Position numbers and translations under genes: made by a program. The notes beneath the pieces are model-generated. The model was given only the letters and a program-made list of their open reading frames with translations. It was not told the DNA's origin and made no database searches. Of a stretch of 64,000 nt of DNA, positions 1 to 11,049 are shown in pieces (within the stretch, counting starts at the first letter, position 1; each line of letters opens with the position of its first letter). The stretch spans positions 23,495 to 87,494 of the forward strand of contig MU832098.1 of NCBI GenBank assembly GCA_029204225.1. The letters run 5' to 3'. The DNA is from Diphasiastrum complanatum. Lineage: Eukaryota; Streptophyta; Lycopodiopsida; Lycopodiales; Lycopodiaceae.

Positions 1-1598
1 TCTTCTTGCAGATGTTTAATCCACTGTCTCATATCCTGATATCTTTGTTTTTCTACATTAAGATTTGGATAGACTCCCGATGTTGTTGGTGTATCGTTCA
101 ATGGTATAGAATCAGCAGGTACTAAATCCACTACTGGTTCTTTTTGCTTTTGTGCTCTGGTGACCACCATCAAGGGTGCACTTGGTTTATTCTGAGCTAC
201 TGATCCTTGCTTGATTGTTATCAAATTTACAGGTGCTGTAGCTGGTGGTGGCTTCGGTCTTGTTGGACAGTCTTTATAGCAATGCCCATATCCACAGTCA
301 CGACAGAATGGTACAAATTTTTCTTTATTTGGGCATTTTGCAACTCTGTGATTTTCTCCACATGCAAAGCATCCAAGTGGTGCTCTGGCCCAATTTCTCG
401 AGGCTTGTTGTTGAGTAGCAACATAAATGGCATACTATTCTGAAAATTCACCTTTTGGATCATTACCATAGCTCCATTGCTCAACACTTCCGTAAGGTTC
501 TGGTTCCATCAAATTGCCAGGAGGAGCGGAGTGTTTTGGTGGGGCAGACAAAGCTAGACATTTCGGGTATCCAAGAGTAGATTGTCGTAGTCTTGATGCT
601 GGATTGCCTCCATACTATGGATCTCGATATCCCATCTGGGCATATCGTTGCTGAATTATCCAAGGGTTGAAGTTACAAAAGGCATTCTCATGGTCAGGTG
701 AATTACACAGATGGCAAACACTGATTTCCATTCGTTTTTTCAATTGAGGACACTCGTTCACTGTGTGATTTCTTGTACAAATAGAACACCAGACATTTTT
801 CTTGGTAGGAAAAGTCTTTGCAAACTTCTCAGGTTCCTTGTTCGCTTCTCCGTGGAAATTCTCCAATGCTTTGATCTTCTCATCAAATTGCAACTGCAAC
901 TTTTCCATCTGTTTCTGCTGGATCTTCCCAAGTTTCTCGAACTCATTGAGCATCATTTCTGCAGTAGCATTGACATGCGTTGATGCAATAGTGGTGGATG
1001 TCGTAGTACTCTGCCCTGCTATATAAGACAACATACTGACATTCGGCTCATCATCTGAATCTTCATCCTCCTCCCGAATTGCATCCTCCATCGCATTTTG
1101 CAAAAGTGCGTACTCATTATGGCATTTTAGCTCATGTCCGATCCGTTTAGGTAGACCTGACAAAAACCACATAATCATGGCATTTTCATTAATCAGCTCA
1201 GGCTCACATTCAGATCTAAGACATTTCACCCTTTCGATGTAATCTCGAATCATTTCTCGCTTTCCCATTTTAATTTTACTTAAAAGTAGGAAAGGGTCTT
1301 CCATAAACTTCCGCGGTTTAAACTGTGTGATAAGGGCTCGTTTAACAACCTCCCAATCTGTACGTTCAATTTCATCTTGTTTATAGTACCAATCTTGTGC
1401 TGCGCCTGTTAAGGCCATAGGAAACAACTTAAGTTTATCTTGAGGATCAATCTCACCATAGACCTCACAGGATTCAACATAGATATGAAGAAATCTAACT
1501 GGATCTGTTAATCCATTATATATGGGTAGATCCAATTGGGGTGCTCTTCTAACAATAATTGGATTGACCTCCTGTGGAGCAGCTCCAGGGACAACCAT
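1..1598 (-). pseudogene. Ty3/gypsy retrotransposon G1: Gag and start of Gag-Pol (cut by window edge)
   Basis: Structural protein of an LTR retrotransposon, which would coat the RNA in cytoplasmic particles. The minus-strand frame starts MVVPGAAPQEVNP at 1598 and stays in one frame to base 1, broken only by two TAG codons (617-615 and 437-435). Residues about 30-190 match the retrotransposon Gag domain (FYNGLTDP-like start, DWYYK, FKPRKFMEDPF, MWFLSGLPKRI). An acidic patch (REEDEDSDDEP) follows. Zinc knuckles come as two pairs: CSICTRNHTVNEC and CHLCNSPDHENAFC near residues 270-310, then CFACGENHRVAKC and CRDCGYGHCYKDC about 130 codons later. The second pair precedes a Pro-rich linker that probably leads to the protease outside the window. 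Gag resembles G2 (28616-30444) in layout. The gypsy assignment is secure; whether the two ambers are decay or read-through sites is unknown. Confidence 0.85.
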
Positions 1599-2426
1599 CT
1601 TTACAAATTTAGATCAGATCGATAATGAGATTGGATATAGATTTTTCCAAAAAAAAAACTATCTCAGATTAGATCTGCTAGCTCTATTCCACTTTTCAAG
1701 ACTCTGATTCTATATGATGAAAAACTACCCAAAATTCGATCAATCGATACTTCTCAAAAATGATAAATCTCTCAGAGTCCCATTCAGAATATATCAGATT
1801 TGATCCAAATTTTGACAGAGAATTGATCTGGAAAATTAGAAAGTAAAAATAGGACTGGCGAAGGTTCTTTAGGCGAAGGTTGTCTTGGCGAAGATTCAAC
1901 AGTGCTATTTTGGGATAACAAATCTCTGAACACTTTTCTGGCAATTTCTTGGGAAATAACCTTTGCCGACTTCTCAGATGGAAGATCTGACACAGATAAA
2001 ACTATGGACAACCGGACGAAGGTTTCTAACACAAGAAAATACAGTTTTTGTAATCTGACGAGGGTAAAAATCAAGATCTTTTGTGATCTGATCAAGAAGA
2101 ATCTTCGCCAAACTCAAAAATAGTAGTTTACTATAGATAGAATGTTTAGGAAACTCGAAGGATCAAGAGTAATATTGGTAATTTTGCAAAAAAATGACTT
2201 TTTTTGGCAAAAATATGACAATATGACAACTGATCCTCTGAAAACCTTTTTATTTTTGGTATTATTCTTCGCCAACCTAACAGCAGATAGATTTGAATCA
2301 CATTTAAGCACAGTGAATCGGGCGAAGGTTCTTTTTCTGTATTTTTTAGGGTTTTGACAATTTTTGGTGTTTTTTTGTGGTTTTTTTTATGTTTCTGAAA
2401 ATCTGCTGGTTATTAATCTTCGTCCT
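1599..2426. other. probable G1 leader/LTR region, no gene
   Basis: Lies just upstream of the G1 Gag start (minus strand), so a 5' leader and LTR are expected here. No clear primer-binding site or TG...CA boundary could be fixed. The segment carries a recurring GGCGAAGG/CTTCGCC word (near 1857, 1871, 1888, 2105, 2268 and 2329), also seen as variants near 2015 and 2041. This suggests dispersed short repeats inside an LTR. ORFs here are A/T-rich chance frames. Confidence 0.35.
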
Positions 2427-2745
2427 TCAACAGTTGCGTAGGAAGTGGACGGCCTCATCCACTACATCTCTGTTTGTAGAAACAATTTTACCATCTAGTG
2501 GTAATCCCAAGGTTGTGCAGAACACTTCTTCAAAAATAGTGAAAAACTTGCCTCGTACATGTATTTTAAAATTCACATCAGATACTACGTGGATGGAGTT
2601 CATGAACTCAGTACTGACTTTAGACAAAATGACTGAAAGGTACACTTTCAAATTGCCCAACCTACATTAATCCAAAAGAGACTGGATTGATGTCAAGTGG
2701 ATTCCTACACGTGCTTTCCAAGTAATAGAAGAGCTCGATCCAGAA
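2427..2745 (-). pseudogene. retroelement-associated ORF fragment, function unknown
   Basis: Minus strand. An ATG at about 2748 begins MASGSSSSITWKARVG and runs to a stop near 2668. The reading then appears to shift frame and continue as a natural-looking stretch (TEFMNSIHVVSDVNFKI, HVRGKFFTIFEEVFCTTLGL) ending after about 78 codons near 2427. The VRGKxF...LGLP pattern recalls the N-terminal region of plant transposon/retroelement proteins, from general memory of such families only. No catalytic motif is visible. It could be a gag-like ORF of an undetected element upstream of G1. A plus-strand reading of the same DNA is also partly open, so the strand is not certain. Confidence 0.35.
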
Positions 2746-3145
2746 GCCATTTTGTTCGAACAATTGACGAAGGCTCCGCAGATCCCAACAGGTCGTAATA
2801 GATCGCTTGATCGCAAAGATAGTGAGTGCAAGAAAGCATAAAAACGCAAGAAAAAAGTGAGAGGAAAATAGAAAATAACTATGATATGCAGTGGCGGTGT
2901 GGAGATGATGATGACATGTCATGGTGTCGTGACACCTGTCATTTCCATTATTAAGGACGTGCATGACTCATAGTTTCAAAATATGATTTGACAGATCAGT
3001 CTTAATGATTGTAAGACCGTTTGTGAAAAATAAATAAATAAATAATAAAAAACAATATTCGTTTTTATGTGTAGACGTACACACGTGTGAATAATGATGA
3101 CCACGTGGCCATTATCTCTAATTGATGAATACAAAAAGTAGGTCA
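2746..3145. other. gene-free AT-rich spacer
   Basis: No convincing coding sequence. Contains a short AAAT microsatellite (about 3028-3047) and a CACACGTGTG palindrome near 3080. It joins the 2.4-2.7 kb ORF scrap to the degenerate repeat that follows. Confidence 0.5.
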
Positions 3146-3920
3146 AGAGATTCGCGAAAGATTCTCAAAAATATTCTAGAAAGGTTCGCAAAAATTTCTC
3201 GCAAGATCCTAAAAAATGATAGAGAAACTAACGAAAGCTTTTCAATAGAATTTTAGTAAGATACTAGAAAATTTCTCGCAATATTCTCGAAAATAAAAAA
3301 TAACGGTAGGAAAATCAAATAAAAGACTTCAAGAAAAATGCTAGATAATTTTTCAAAAAATTGGAGAAAGATGCTAGAAAGATTTTCAAAAACATGCTAG
3401 AAAAGACTCTAGAAAGGTTCTTGAAAAGATGCTAGAAAAATTCTAGAAAGATTTTTGAAAACGATCCGTGAAGATTTAAAACACGTTTTTTATTACAAAT
3501 TGGGTGTCGTGACAAATTCTCGAAAAGCACTTTTAAAAATGTCTTGAAAGATTTTGGAAGAAGTCTAGAAAAATTCTCAAATATTTCTGGAAAAATGTTG
3601 GAAGACGTCTAGAAATATTCTCGAAAAGATTCTAGAAAGGTTTTGGAGGGAGTTTAGAAAGTTTCGTGAAAAGATTTCAAAAAAGTCATGAAAAATTCTC
3701 GAAAAAAAATTGGAGAATGATTTTGGAAGAATGCTTAAAAGAAAATACTAGAAAGTGCCAGAAAATTTCACGAAAAATTCTAAAAAAGATAGGAGAAAAT
3801 CACGAGCAATTCCAGAAAAGATAAAGAAAATTTGTGAATGATTCCAAAAAAAATAAAAGAAAATTTGCAAACGATTCCAGAAAAATCCTAGAAAAGAATG
3901 AGAATAATAGAAATTCTGGT
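3146..3920. repeat. degenerate A-rich repeat built on TTCTAGAAA / TTCTCGAAA words
   Basis: About 775 bp in which short words such as ATTCTAGAAAG, CTCGAAAAGAT and GATTTTTGAAAA recur at irregular 20-45 bp spacing, like a decayed minisatellite. At least ten TTCnnGAA cores are visible (starts 3151, 3174, 3284, 3418, 3441, 3517, 3618, 3630, 3663, 3696). The block sits immediately 3' of the G3 pol stop on the minus strand, where a gypsy element normally has its 3' untranslated region and 3' LTR. No LTR copy matching 9020-9997 was found here. Confidence 0.7.
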
Positions 3921-4990
3921 CAAACGTAATATTTCTTGAGTCTGGACCCATTAATTTGTGTCGGTAATAGTTCGATTTTAAGTGATTGGAGTTGAACATA
4001 ACCATTCTCGAACACCTTTATAACTTTATAAGGTCCGAGCCATCTCATATGAAGTTTTCCAGGGAACTTTTGATGTCGACTATCATAGATTAGCACAAAG
4101 TCATCAACTTTAAGATCACTTTTCTAATACGATTATCATACTTTTTCTTTCGTTGTTCCTAGATTTTCATCTTTAATTTTTGTGAATTTGTACGAGCTTC
4201 AGATAGTTCTTCAATAGTCGTCAGCCTTTCATTAATACATTTTGCATCTATTCGTTGAGCTTGAATACGAAAAGTTGTCACCTCGAATTCAATAGGTAAA
4301 ATAGGATGCATACCATAAGTAAGAAAATATGGTGTTTGCTTCGTCATGATCTTTTCTGTGTTTCAATAAGCCCAGACAACTGATGGTAATTTCTGATCCC
4401 AATCAGTCGCATGTGCAATAGTAATCTTGTTCAGGATCTTACATAATATTCCATTAGCTCTCTCAGTCAACCCGTTTGCTTTTGGATTATAAAGGGTTGT
4501 CTTTCTGTGTTTAATTAGAAAATACATTGTCAGCAGCCGTATTGTGTCTATTAAAAAATGTGTACCACGGTCACTTACTGTATCAAGAGGACAACCATAT
4601 CTTGTGATTATAGTTTTGAATGAGAACGTTGCGACAGTTTTCGCATCGTTTCGTTTCGTCGCTTCTGCTTCAACGTTCTTTGTAGCATAATCCGTCGCAA
4701 CAAGTATATAACGACACTTAGTATGTCGAGTCACAAGTTTGATTGGACCGACAAAGTCAATCCCCCACTTCTCAAATGGTGCAAGAGGTAGGATTGGTGT
4801 CAATGGCCAATTCATTGCTTTTGTAGGCTTTCCAGATCTTTGACAAGGATCACACGAACGAATATAATTCGATACATCCTTGAACATAGTTGGCCACCAG
4901 TACTTGTCAGTCAATATTTTATTAACAATTTTCTTTAAGGCAAAGTGTCCGCCAGCATCCTCTAAATGTAGGGCTTTAACAACCTTTTTA
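3920..4990 (-). pseudogene. gypsy G3 integrase
   Basis: Integrase inserts the cDNA copy into the chromosome. Minus strand from about 4990. An HHCC-type zinc region is partly visible (HLEDAGGHFALKK, then CDPCQRSGKP). The catalytic core shows all three acidic positions: Asp in WGIDFVGP, Asp in VSDRGTHF, and Glu in NGLTERANG. A stop at about 4362-4364 interrupts it, then MTKQTPYFLTYGMHPILP continues to about 4159. After a frame change the C-terminal GPY/F module is readable (MRWLGPYKVIKVFENGYVQL) and ends KKYYV-stop at 3920. Order PR-RT-RH-IN identifies Ty3/gypsy. Catalytic residues are intact but the frame is broken at least twice. Confidence 0.85.
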
Positions 4991-5077
4991 ATATCTTCAG
5001 TTTCGAGACATTTTCTTAGTTGATGATCAACACCAAACTCGTATAGGACATTGTTAATAATAGTATAAGGTGCTACC

Positions 5078-5725
5078 CTATATGAAAAACTGTCTTTTTT
5101 TACAAATCATAACCATCCGGATATATTTGATCCTTAAGATAAGTAATAATATCTGAATATAACGAATTTGTAGATGAAATTTTGAATAAATTTTCGTCTG
5201 AAAAATCATCATTAATTGGTTTTTCAACTTTTCCCGTGCTAAGTCGCGATAGATAATCAGCATTCGTATGATATTTCCTTGGCGAAGTTCTACTTGATAA
5301 GTGAATTCTTGCAGAAGTAGAACCCATCGAGCAATTCATCCTGATAAATCTGGTTTATTCACAAGATAGTTTAGAGCATAGTGATCAACATGAAAAATGA
5401 AAGCATATCCCAACAAATAATGCCAAAATTTCTTAACAATTAAAATCATTTCGAGTGTTTCCCTTTCTGTAGCCGAATAATTCTTCTCCAAGGCACTGAG
5501 CTGTCGACTCGCATAGTATATGGGATGATCTTTCTTCTGATTGTCCTTCTGGCTCAAACAGACGCCAATAGCAAATGTCGAAAAATCAACATAACTATGA
5601 AATAGAATAGCCCAGTTGGGTGGTCTCAAAATAGGAGCATTGATCAACCTCTTCTTAAGTTCTTTGAACGCTTTCTGTTGTTCACTTGTCCACAAATATT
5701 CCACTTGTTTCTTGAGTAGATGCGT
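5078..5725 (-). pseudogene. gypsy G3 RNase H domain
   Basis: RNase H removes template RNA during reverse transcription. Minus strand, one frame from about 5725 to a stop at 5336. It opens with the RT connection segment VEYLWTSEQQKAFKELKKRL and INAPILRPPNW, then the RNase H-like fold (DFSTFAIGVCLSQ, IYYASRQLSALEKNYSATER, HYALNYLVNKPDLSG). A stop at 5336-5338 and a frame change break it. The tail (RQGNI then DYLSRL in an adjacent frame) runs to about 5080. The first conserved Asp of the family's YTDAS-type motif is read here as YVDFSTFAIG. It is in the same frame as the RT remnant upstream. Confidence 0.8.
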
Positions 5726-6290
5726 AAGAGAAGCAGCAATAGAAACATGATTTTGGATAAATCTTCGATAATAGCCGACATGTCCTAAGAAAGATCTTAG
5801 TTCACGTAGATTGGTTGGTATCTAGAAATCTTTTATAAGCTCGACTTTATCTTTATCGACCTCTATTCCTCTGTTTGATATTCTGTGTCCAAGTAAAATT
5901 CCTTCTTTCATACCGAAGAAACGCTTTTCTGGGTGAAGGGATAAACAAGTCTCTTGACACTGTTGCAATGTAAGTTTCAGCTTCTGTAGATGTGTCTTAA
6001 TATCACTATATACACAGAGGGAGTACTTTGGATTGAGACGATATTGTCTCTATCGAACAAGTACAACATCTTCTTTAAGATCAATACGGTGCTCTCCGAA
6101 TTCTGCAGGTATTCCTTTCAAATCGTCGAGCAACCAAGCAAATACCTCTTGGTACCCGTTCAGTAATTCTGTGAATTCAGCTAATTTCGTTTCTCCAAGT
6201 GACTTTGAAACATGCACAAATTTGCTAGGTGCAAGTTCAATTAGTTCAGTAGAATCTGGTAGAATAATACCATCTATCATACTACATTGG
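5726..6290 (-). pseudogene. gypsy G3 reverse transcriptase remnant with the catalytic palm missing
   Basis: Reverse transcriptase copies element RNA to cDNA. Here only its ends remain. From about 6280 (ELAPSKFVHVSKSLGETK, EVFAWLLDDLKGIPAEFGEH) the frame reaches the fingers motif YRLNPKYS at about 6024. It then passes directly to LCVYSDIKTHLQKL, which in full-length gypsy RTs follows the Y/F-x-DD box. The whole palm (roughly 130 residues) is absent, yet the reading frame is kept through to the thumb (LSLHPEKRFFGMKEGILLGH) and RNase H. Stops at 6052-6050 (TAG) and about 5822 interrupt it. The element cannot reverse transcribe by itself. Confidence 0.8.
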
Positions 6291-7110
6291 TATGGCCATG
6301 AATTTCATGCATGGTTGACTCCATAGATATATTCTTGTCGTCAACCTGGTTCTTATTACCAAATTTGTGTTCAAATTCGTCAAATTCATCACTTGAATCA
6401 TCCCAGACTCTTTAGAGTTCGTGTTTGCAACTTGTATTTCTTTATTCAAAACATCTACTTCAGCCTTTCAAGCATTGAAGAATTCTTCTTCGTCAATATT
6501 CTCATAGCCCATTCGAAATATTGCACTTCGATGTTAGATGCATGGAAAAAATATTTAATGCACAAGAAGAATCTTCTGAGGTAAAACTAGTGTCAGGCAA
6601 AGGAGTTTCACCTTCGTATTTGTCACGACTCCAAGTGATTATTGGTCTCACCTCGATTATTGGTCTCACCAGTTTGAAATCCCAATTCTCTGGATTTCCA
6701 ATAAACACTTGCATTTGATTGATAAAGCAGGGCCATCCAATTAGCACAGAATAAGATGAAAAACCAAGTGGTTTGATAACTATAAAATTCATTGTGAACG
6801 GCTTGGCTTGAATGTAAACAATGACATCCTTCAATTCTCCAACAAGCTTTCATCGCGTCGAATCTACTAATTTGATATTACGCTGAGTTGGTTGAATGTC
6901 AGTCAGCCCCAAATCATGAGCAGTGTCTTCTGTTATTATGTTCACGCTTGAACCAGAGTCTATCAATCCTTTTTCAATCAAGCAACCAACAATGGTAACA
7001 TCAATATCAGGTGCACCGAGATCTCCTAAATCGATAGAGAGTACACCACCGCATCTAGCAAAGAAACTCTTTTCTTCTTTTTAGAGGTAGAAAGACCTTT
7101 CAATTGCTTA
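6291..7110 (-). pseudogene. gypsy G3 aspartic protease and linker
   Basis: The protease matures Gag-Pol inside the particle. On the minus strand from about 7060 the frame reads LSIDLGDLGAPDIDVTIVG and then the active-site motif LIDSGSSVNIITEDTAHDLG at about 6970-6910, typical of retropepsins. A stop lies near 6858. The domain continues as VGELKDVIVYIQAKPFTMNF and YSVLIGWPCFINQMQVFIG down to about 6680. The ILG/RPW-type C-terminal motif is changed to LIGWPC. A short direct duplication (TTATTGGTCTCACC) occurs at about 6637-6668. The linker to RT (6290-6650) has Ser/Glu-rich text and no domain. Confidence 0.75.
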
Positions 7111-8944
7111 CAGTGTTAAGTGCTCAAAAGTGATGTTTGGACAAAGAGATACAATATCAGTCACTATGTCATAATCCTTCATCTTTGATTTTGAGATTGG
7201 CTTGTCAATAACAACATTAGACAATTTAGTCTTCGGTATTTCATCGTCCCCTTCCTCGAACGTGACCACCTTTTCTGCAGCAGCTAACTGAAGTTCAATA
7301 TTGATAATCTTTTGCCTCTGTTGAGATGTCTTTTGCAAATAATTTTGCAGCATTACGGTCATAGTCGGGGTCATCTTTAAGATTTTCTTTGGTTGTAGAT
7401 TTGTTCGTTGACTTGCTAGAAAATTTCTTCTTCAAAGAGTTTCTACGCTTCGTTGAAGATTTTTGTTCGGGTTTCGAGGAGCCTTTGCTTCTCGTTGTGA
7501 CTTTGAATATCTTCTCTACATCACTTGGCCAAGACTGGTCTTCTGTCTTCGCCAGTTTTCCTTCAATTATATCAATTCTTTGCACAACAACATCAATCGA
7601 AGCTTTTGCTTTCGAGTTTGCAACAGCTGGTGTTGCTACATCATAACGGTGCATAACCAATCGGCTTCTATGGCTGAGGCCAGTTAGGTGAAAAATGTGT
7701 TGGCTCTCCACAGTTGTAACAGTTGCCCGATAGTCACAGTTTGCGACTTCATCGCTGGTCCAACAAATTCAGGAGGATTGTGTCTTCTTGGTGCGAACTT
7801 TGGTCTATCCTGTTGGGCTGATACTACAGCACCTTGAACATAATTAGTAGTCGCATCATTTTGAAAAATAAAAAGTACCTCCTGGGCAGGATCTTCAATA
7901 TACTTTACATTCATAGTGGTGCAGTCTTCCTTATTATGTCCAAAAGTGTCACATTTCGTACACCACATTTCTGAGTTGGAAGAAAAAGCTTTTGGTCTTT
8001 TGTCTATAACTTCAGAGATCTGCACTTTCAAATCATTAAACTTTTTATTAAGATCAGCCATATTACTCTTCCAAAGCTTTTCAAGTTTAGAAGTTGACGA
8101 CTTATCCTCGATGGTTTTCGTGTCGTCCTTCCGTTTGGATCGTCGTTTATTTTTTTGTTCTCCTTTATCAGCTTCTGATTCTAATGAATCACTGCCTTTG
8201 GACTTCGAGCTTGAAGAACCAGTATTTGAGTTAGTATATGAATCACCTTCGCTATCACTAGAATCAGTTTAGACTTACGAGATCTTTTAGTTGAGCATCG
8301 CTATCGTGCTAGTTTCGAGGTCTCGAAGTTCTCAGCACTAGCTATTACTGCTGCTAAGGAGGTCAAGTCCCCTTGTCTGCAATAAAGATCAATCTTTGGT
8401 GGTAAACCAGCCAAAAACCATTCGATCTACATATCAACGGGATATACACCGGTTAGTTTTCCTATAAGATTCTTAACCTTTCGTGTATATTTTTTAAGAA
8501 ATTCTTTAGTCTTCTTCTGAACATTGTTCAGACGTCAGGGAATTCTAGATTTATAACCGATTTCTTTGAACTGGTTAGAAATGCATCTTTCAGTAGTAAC
8601 CAGGTTCGTATGCAGCCTGGTTCAACTTGACTGTACCATATGTGTGCCTACTTTCTCAGTAGACCTGGAAAGATTCGCAGTCTGTCTACGTCAGTTCCTT
8701 CGTTATTTGCATTAGCGATTGACTCAAATTGCGAGACATAGCTATCTACATCATCTGAAGTAGTCCCTTTAAAATAATCATACTTGATTTTTGAAATAGA
8801 ATCCAGACCAAAGCTAATTAGAAGTTCAAGTAATTGGGCAGTGATCTCGTCGAGATTTCTTCGACTTGCACTCTCACTTTGTCTTTGTAAAAATTTCTCT
8901 CTAAGCTTATGGTATTGTTCTAATTGGGATTCTCTATCTGACAT
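7111..8944 (-). pseudogene. gypsy G3 Gag and Gag-Pol linker
   Basis: Minus strand. The start MSDRESQLEQYHKLREKFLQ at 8944 is preceded by the leader and primer site, which fixes this start. The N-terminal Gag domain (DYFKGTTSDDVDSYVSQFES) runs to about 8648, then several stops and shifts occupy 8280-8648. Reading resumes as a Ser/Lys-rich linker and MADLNKKFNDLKVQISEVID. A zinc knuckle WCTKCDTFGHNKEDC lies near 7960-7915. A second, CYNCGEPTHFSPN followed by Trp instead of Cys, lies at 7722-7680 in another frame, so its last zinc ligand is lost. A Lys/Ser-rich basic stretch (7295-7600) follows. Function: RNA packaging. Confidence 0.75.
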
Positions 8945-8997
8945 ACACTAGGAATGGAGATGGAAATGTCAGTTTTCTTATAACTTTCCTAAGCTAT

Positions 8998-9014
8998 CCC
9001 CGACAATGGAACCA
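8998..9014 (-). promoter_or_regulatory. G3 primer-binding site
   Basis: On the minus strand the leader reads TGGTTCCATTGTCGGGG, a variant of the TGGCGCCGTTGCCGGGG primer site common in plant gypsy elements. It lies a few bases inside the LTR end at 9020 and about 50 bp before the Gag ATG at 8944. Confidence 0.65.
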
Positions 9015-9019
9015 AAAAT

Positions 9020-9997
9020 TGGTATATGTCGTATTATACCAACAAGATTAATATAGGTTTTGTAATAAATAATGCCGATCCCTCATAGGATAGCGTTTGA
9101 AATTTATATATTTGGTACAATTATGATTTACTTCGAGTGAAGTGGTTTTGGGTGTTATTCTGGTTGTCAACAGAAATTAGAAAGTAACCAGTATTACTTG
9201 TGTTGGGGATGTGTATTGTTAATAATTCCAGAACAACAATCTTACCTCCATCAAATCGAATGAAATGTGTTCTACAGGTGAGATGTTATCAAAATAGTAC
9301 TGATTAAGGTGTCAACAGAGAGTCGAGAAATGTTCGATGTATTTGTAGTTGTGCAGACAATTAATTAATCGTATTCGTGAACTATTCACTTCTAGATAGA
9401 GGTCCTTAACAACTGAAGTCCAAGGTTATGGTTAAAGAGCACAAATAGTTTTAGAGAACGTTAGAAACTTATGCTAGTTACAAACAAGAACACAGATCCA
9501 AGACTCAATTTTTCAGTCAGGAACTGACATCTCAAATGTATACATACAATTTTATTCAATGATTGTGCTAGACTGTACCAAAGTAGACATTATTTGAGTG
9601 CCGAAAAGAAAGTATTCGCAACAGACAAATAAGATGATTTTAAGACATTTCTTTAGAGCATATTTACGGACACACAACAAACGACTGTAATGCACTGGAG
9701 AGTCTGTCTGACCAGAGAGTAATTCATGTAATGTGGTAGAGATTGCTAGTAGACTCAGGATCACTCACACTCAATAGTGTGAAGAACAGAGATTAGGGAG
9801 AATAATCCTCAATACTCTATTCACTTATTCAACCTCTCACAAATACATAAACTCTTCTCTCTCGATGATCGAGACTGAAGCGTGTGATCAATATATGTTC
9901 TATGGGATGAACAAACACACCTCTAAAACAACAGGTGCGTCGCTCCCGTAAAAAGGTCTAGTTAACAATTAGGTTGAATGTATGATCAATTATACCA
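9020..9997 (-). repeat. G3 5' LTR
   Basis: A 978-bp segment bounded by the inverted heptamer TGGTATA ... TATACCA, lying directly upstream (minus strand) of the G3 primer site. Position and matched termini support an LTR. No second copy was found in the window, so the 3' LTR is missing or too decayed to see. No clear TATA box could be assigned. Confidence 0.6.
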
Positions 9998-10269
9998 TAA
10001 GAGGTATATTTAACTAGGAGTTAAAATTACTCTAGTTTAATGTCAATTCATATTTAGTCATTTCGCATGGATGACCTAATAAAGGCTATCCAAGGCAGTG
10101 TTTTCCCTTTAAAGGTCTTGCCCTTAAATACAAGGCAAGTATCTAGGAGATATATTCTCAAAAAATGACTTGGGCCTCTTCATGATTTATATTTATCCAG
10201 CTCATATCTTCATTTTCTAGTATATCATGCCATATTTAGGTTGATATTCAATATTTAACAATTTCGTGA

Positions 10270-10672
10270 CATCACATGTGGCAAAAGTGTGGTCCAATTA
10301 TGTTTGAGCATTGTGTTAGCTCGTGGATCTATGGTCTCATTGTACTCCTCACTTTGATCTAATTGATTTTGAGATTGAGTGAATTTTGAGTGTAAGTGAT
10401 TTTCTAGCTTTCTCTCTCTACCCAAGAGCTATTGATGATTTTCTCTCTCTACCTGAGGAGAACAGTTTGTTTTTACTTAGAATAATTTTTTAACACTTCC
10501 CACATGTGTGAGTGAGATTTGGAAGTGAGTGAATGCATGTAGTAGTGTGTTTTTGCCATAGAATCAAAGATAGATTTTGAATCTCAATCTAGTCTTGATC
10601 TTAGTGCATCCACACACCTTAGGAGATCATAGTCACATGTGGTGGACACTCCACACGTGTGAAATCAACATT
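10270..10672 (+). repeat. truncated LTR of family S
   Basis: Near-copy of the 3' half of the solo LTR at 14515-15337: same run of CTAGCTTTCTCTCTCTACC, the inverted text around CCCACATGTGTGAGTGAG, and the terminus CACACGTGTGAAATCAACA at about 10653-10672. The first half of the LTR is missing, so it is a fragment left by deletion or truncated insertion. Confidence 0.8.
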
Positions 10673-11049
10673 GTTTTCCAAGACATTGGATGATGGTGGC
10701 CTCGGCATTCATCACTTTCCAACTCGGACTCTAGACATCCTCCATTCTTGATGTCTTGTGTGAACATTAGAGGATTGCCATGCGATTTTTCTAGCTGAAT
10801 TTGAATTGGAGATCATTGAACTTTGTCCTCGGGCCAAAACTCCTCTATAAAATCATTGGAATATCTTAACCAATGCAGTACTAAGACCCTTTCCTCTACC
10901 ATGTCGTGAATTTTTAAAATATGCAGCATTTGCCCTATAATGACTCTTCTCCATCCCTTGCGTATTCTAGATAGCTAATGATCCATAGGCTTTCATAAAC
11001 CAGGTCCATGAGCATAGAAGATGTGTTGTTCATATAAAAATTCTATTAG
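10673..11049. other. no feature recognised
   Basis: About 375 bp between the S-family LTR scrap and the unknown relic. No reading frame, repeat copy or RNA gene was recognised. Confidence 0.5.

Noticed and set aside
2377-2850. Plus-strand coding reading (IPTRAFQVIEELDPEAILFE)
   Set aside because: Partly open, but the minus strand has a better start (MASGSSSS) and a more protein-like stretch; kept only as a strand caveat.
3920-8944. Endogenous plant pararetrovirus (caulimovirus) origin
   Set aside because: Integrase with a full D,D,E triad and a GPY/F module, a TG...CA-type LTR and a gypsy primer site are present; there is no movement protein or coat-protein Cys-His motif in caulimovirus layout.
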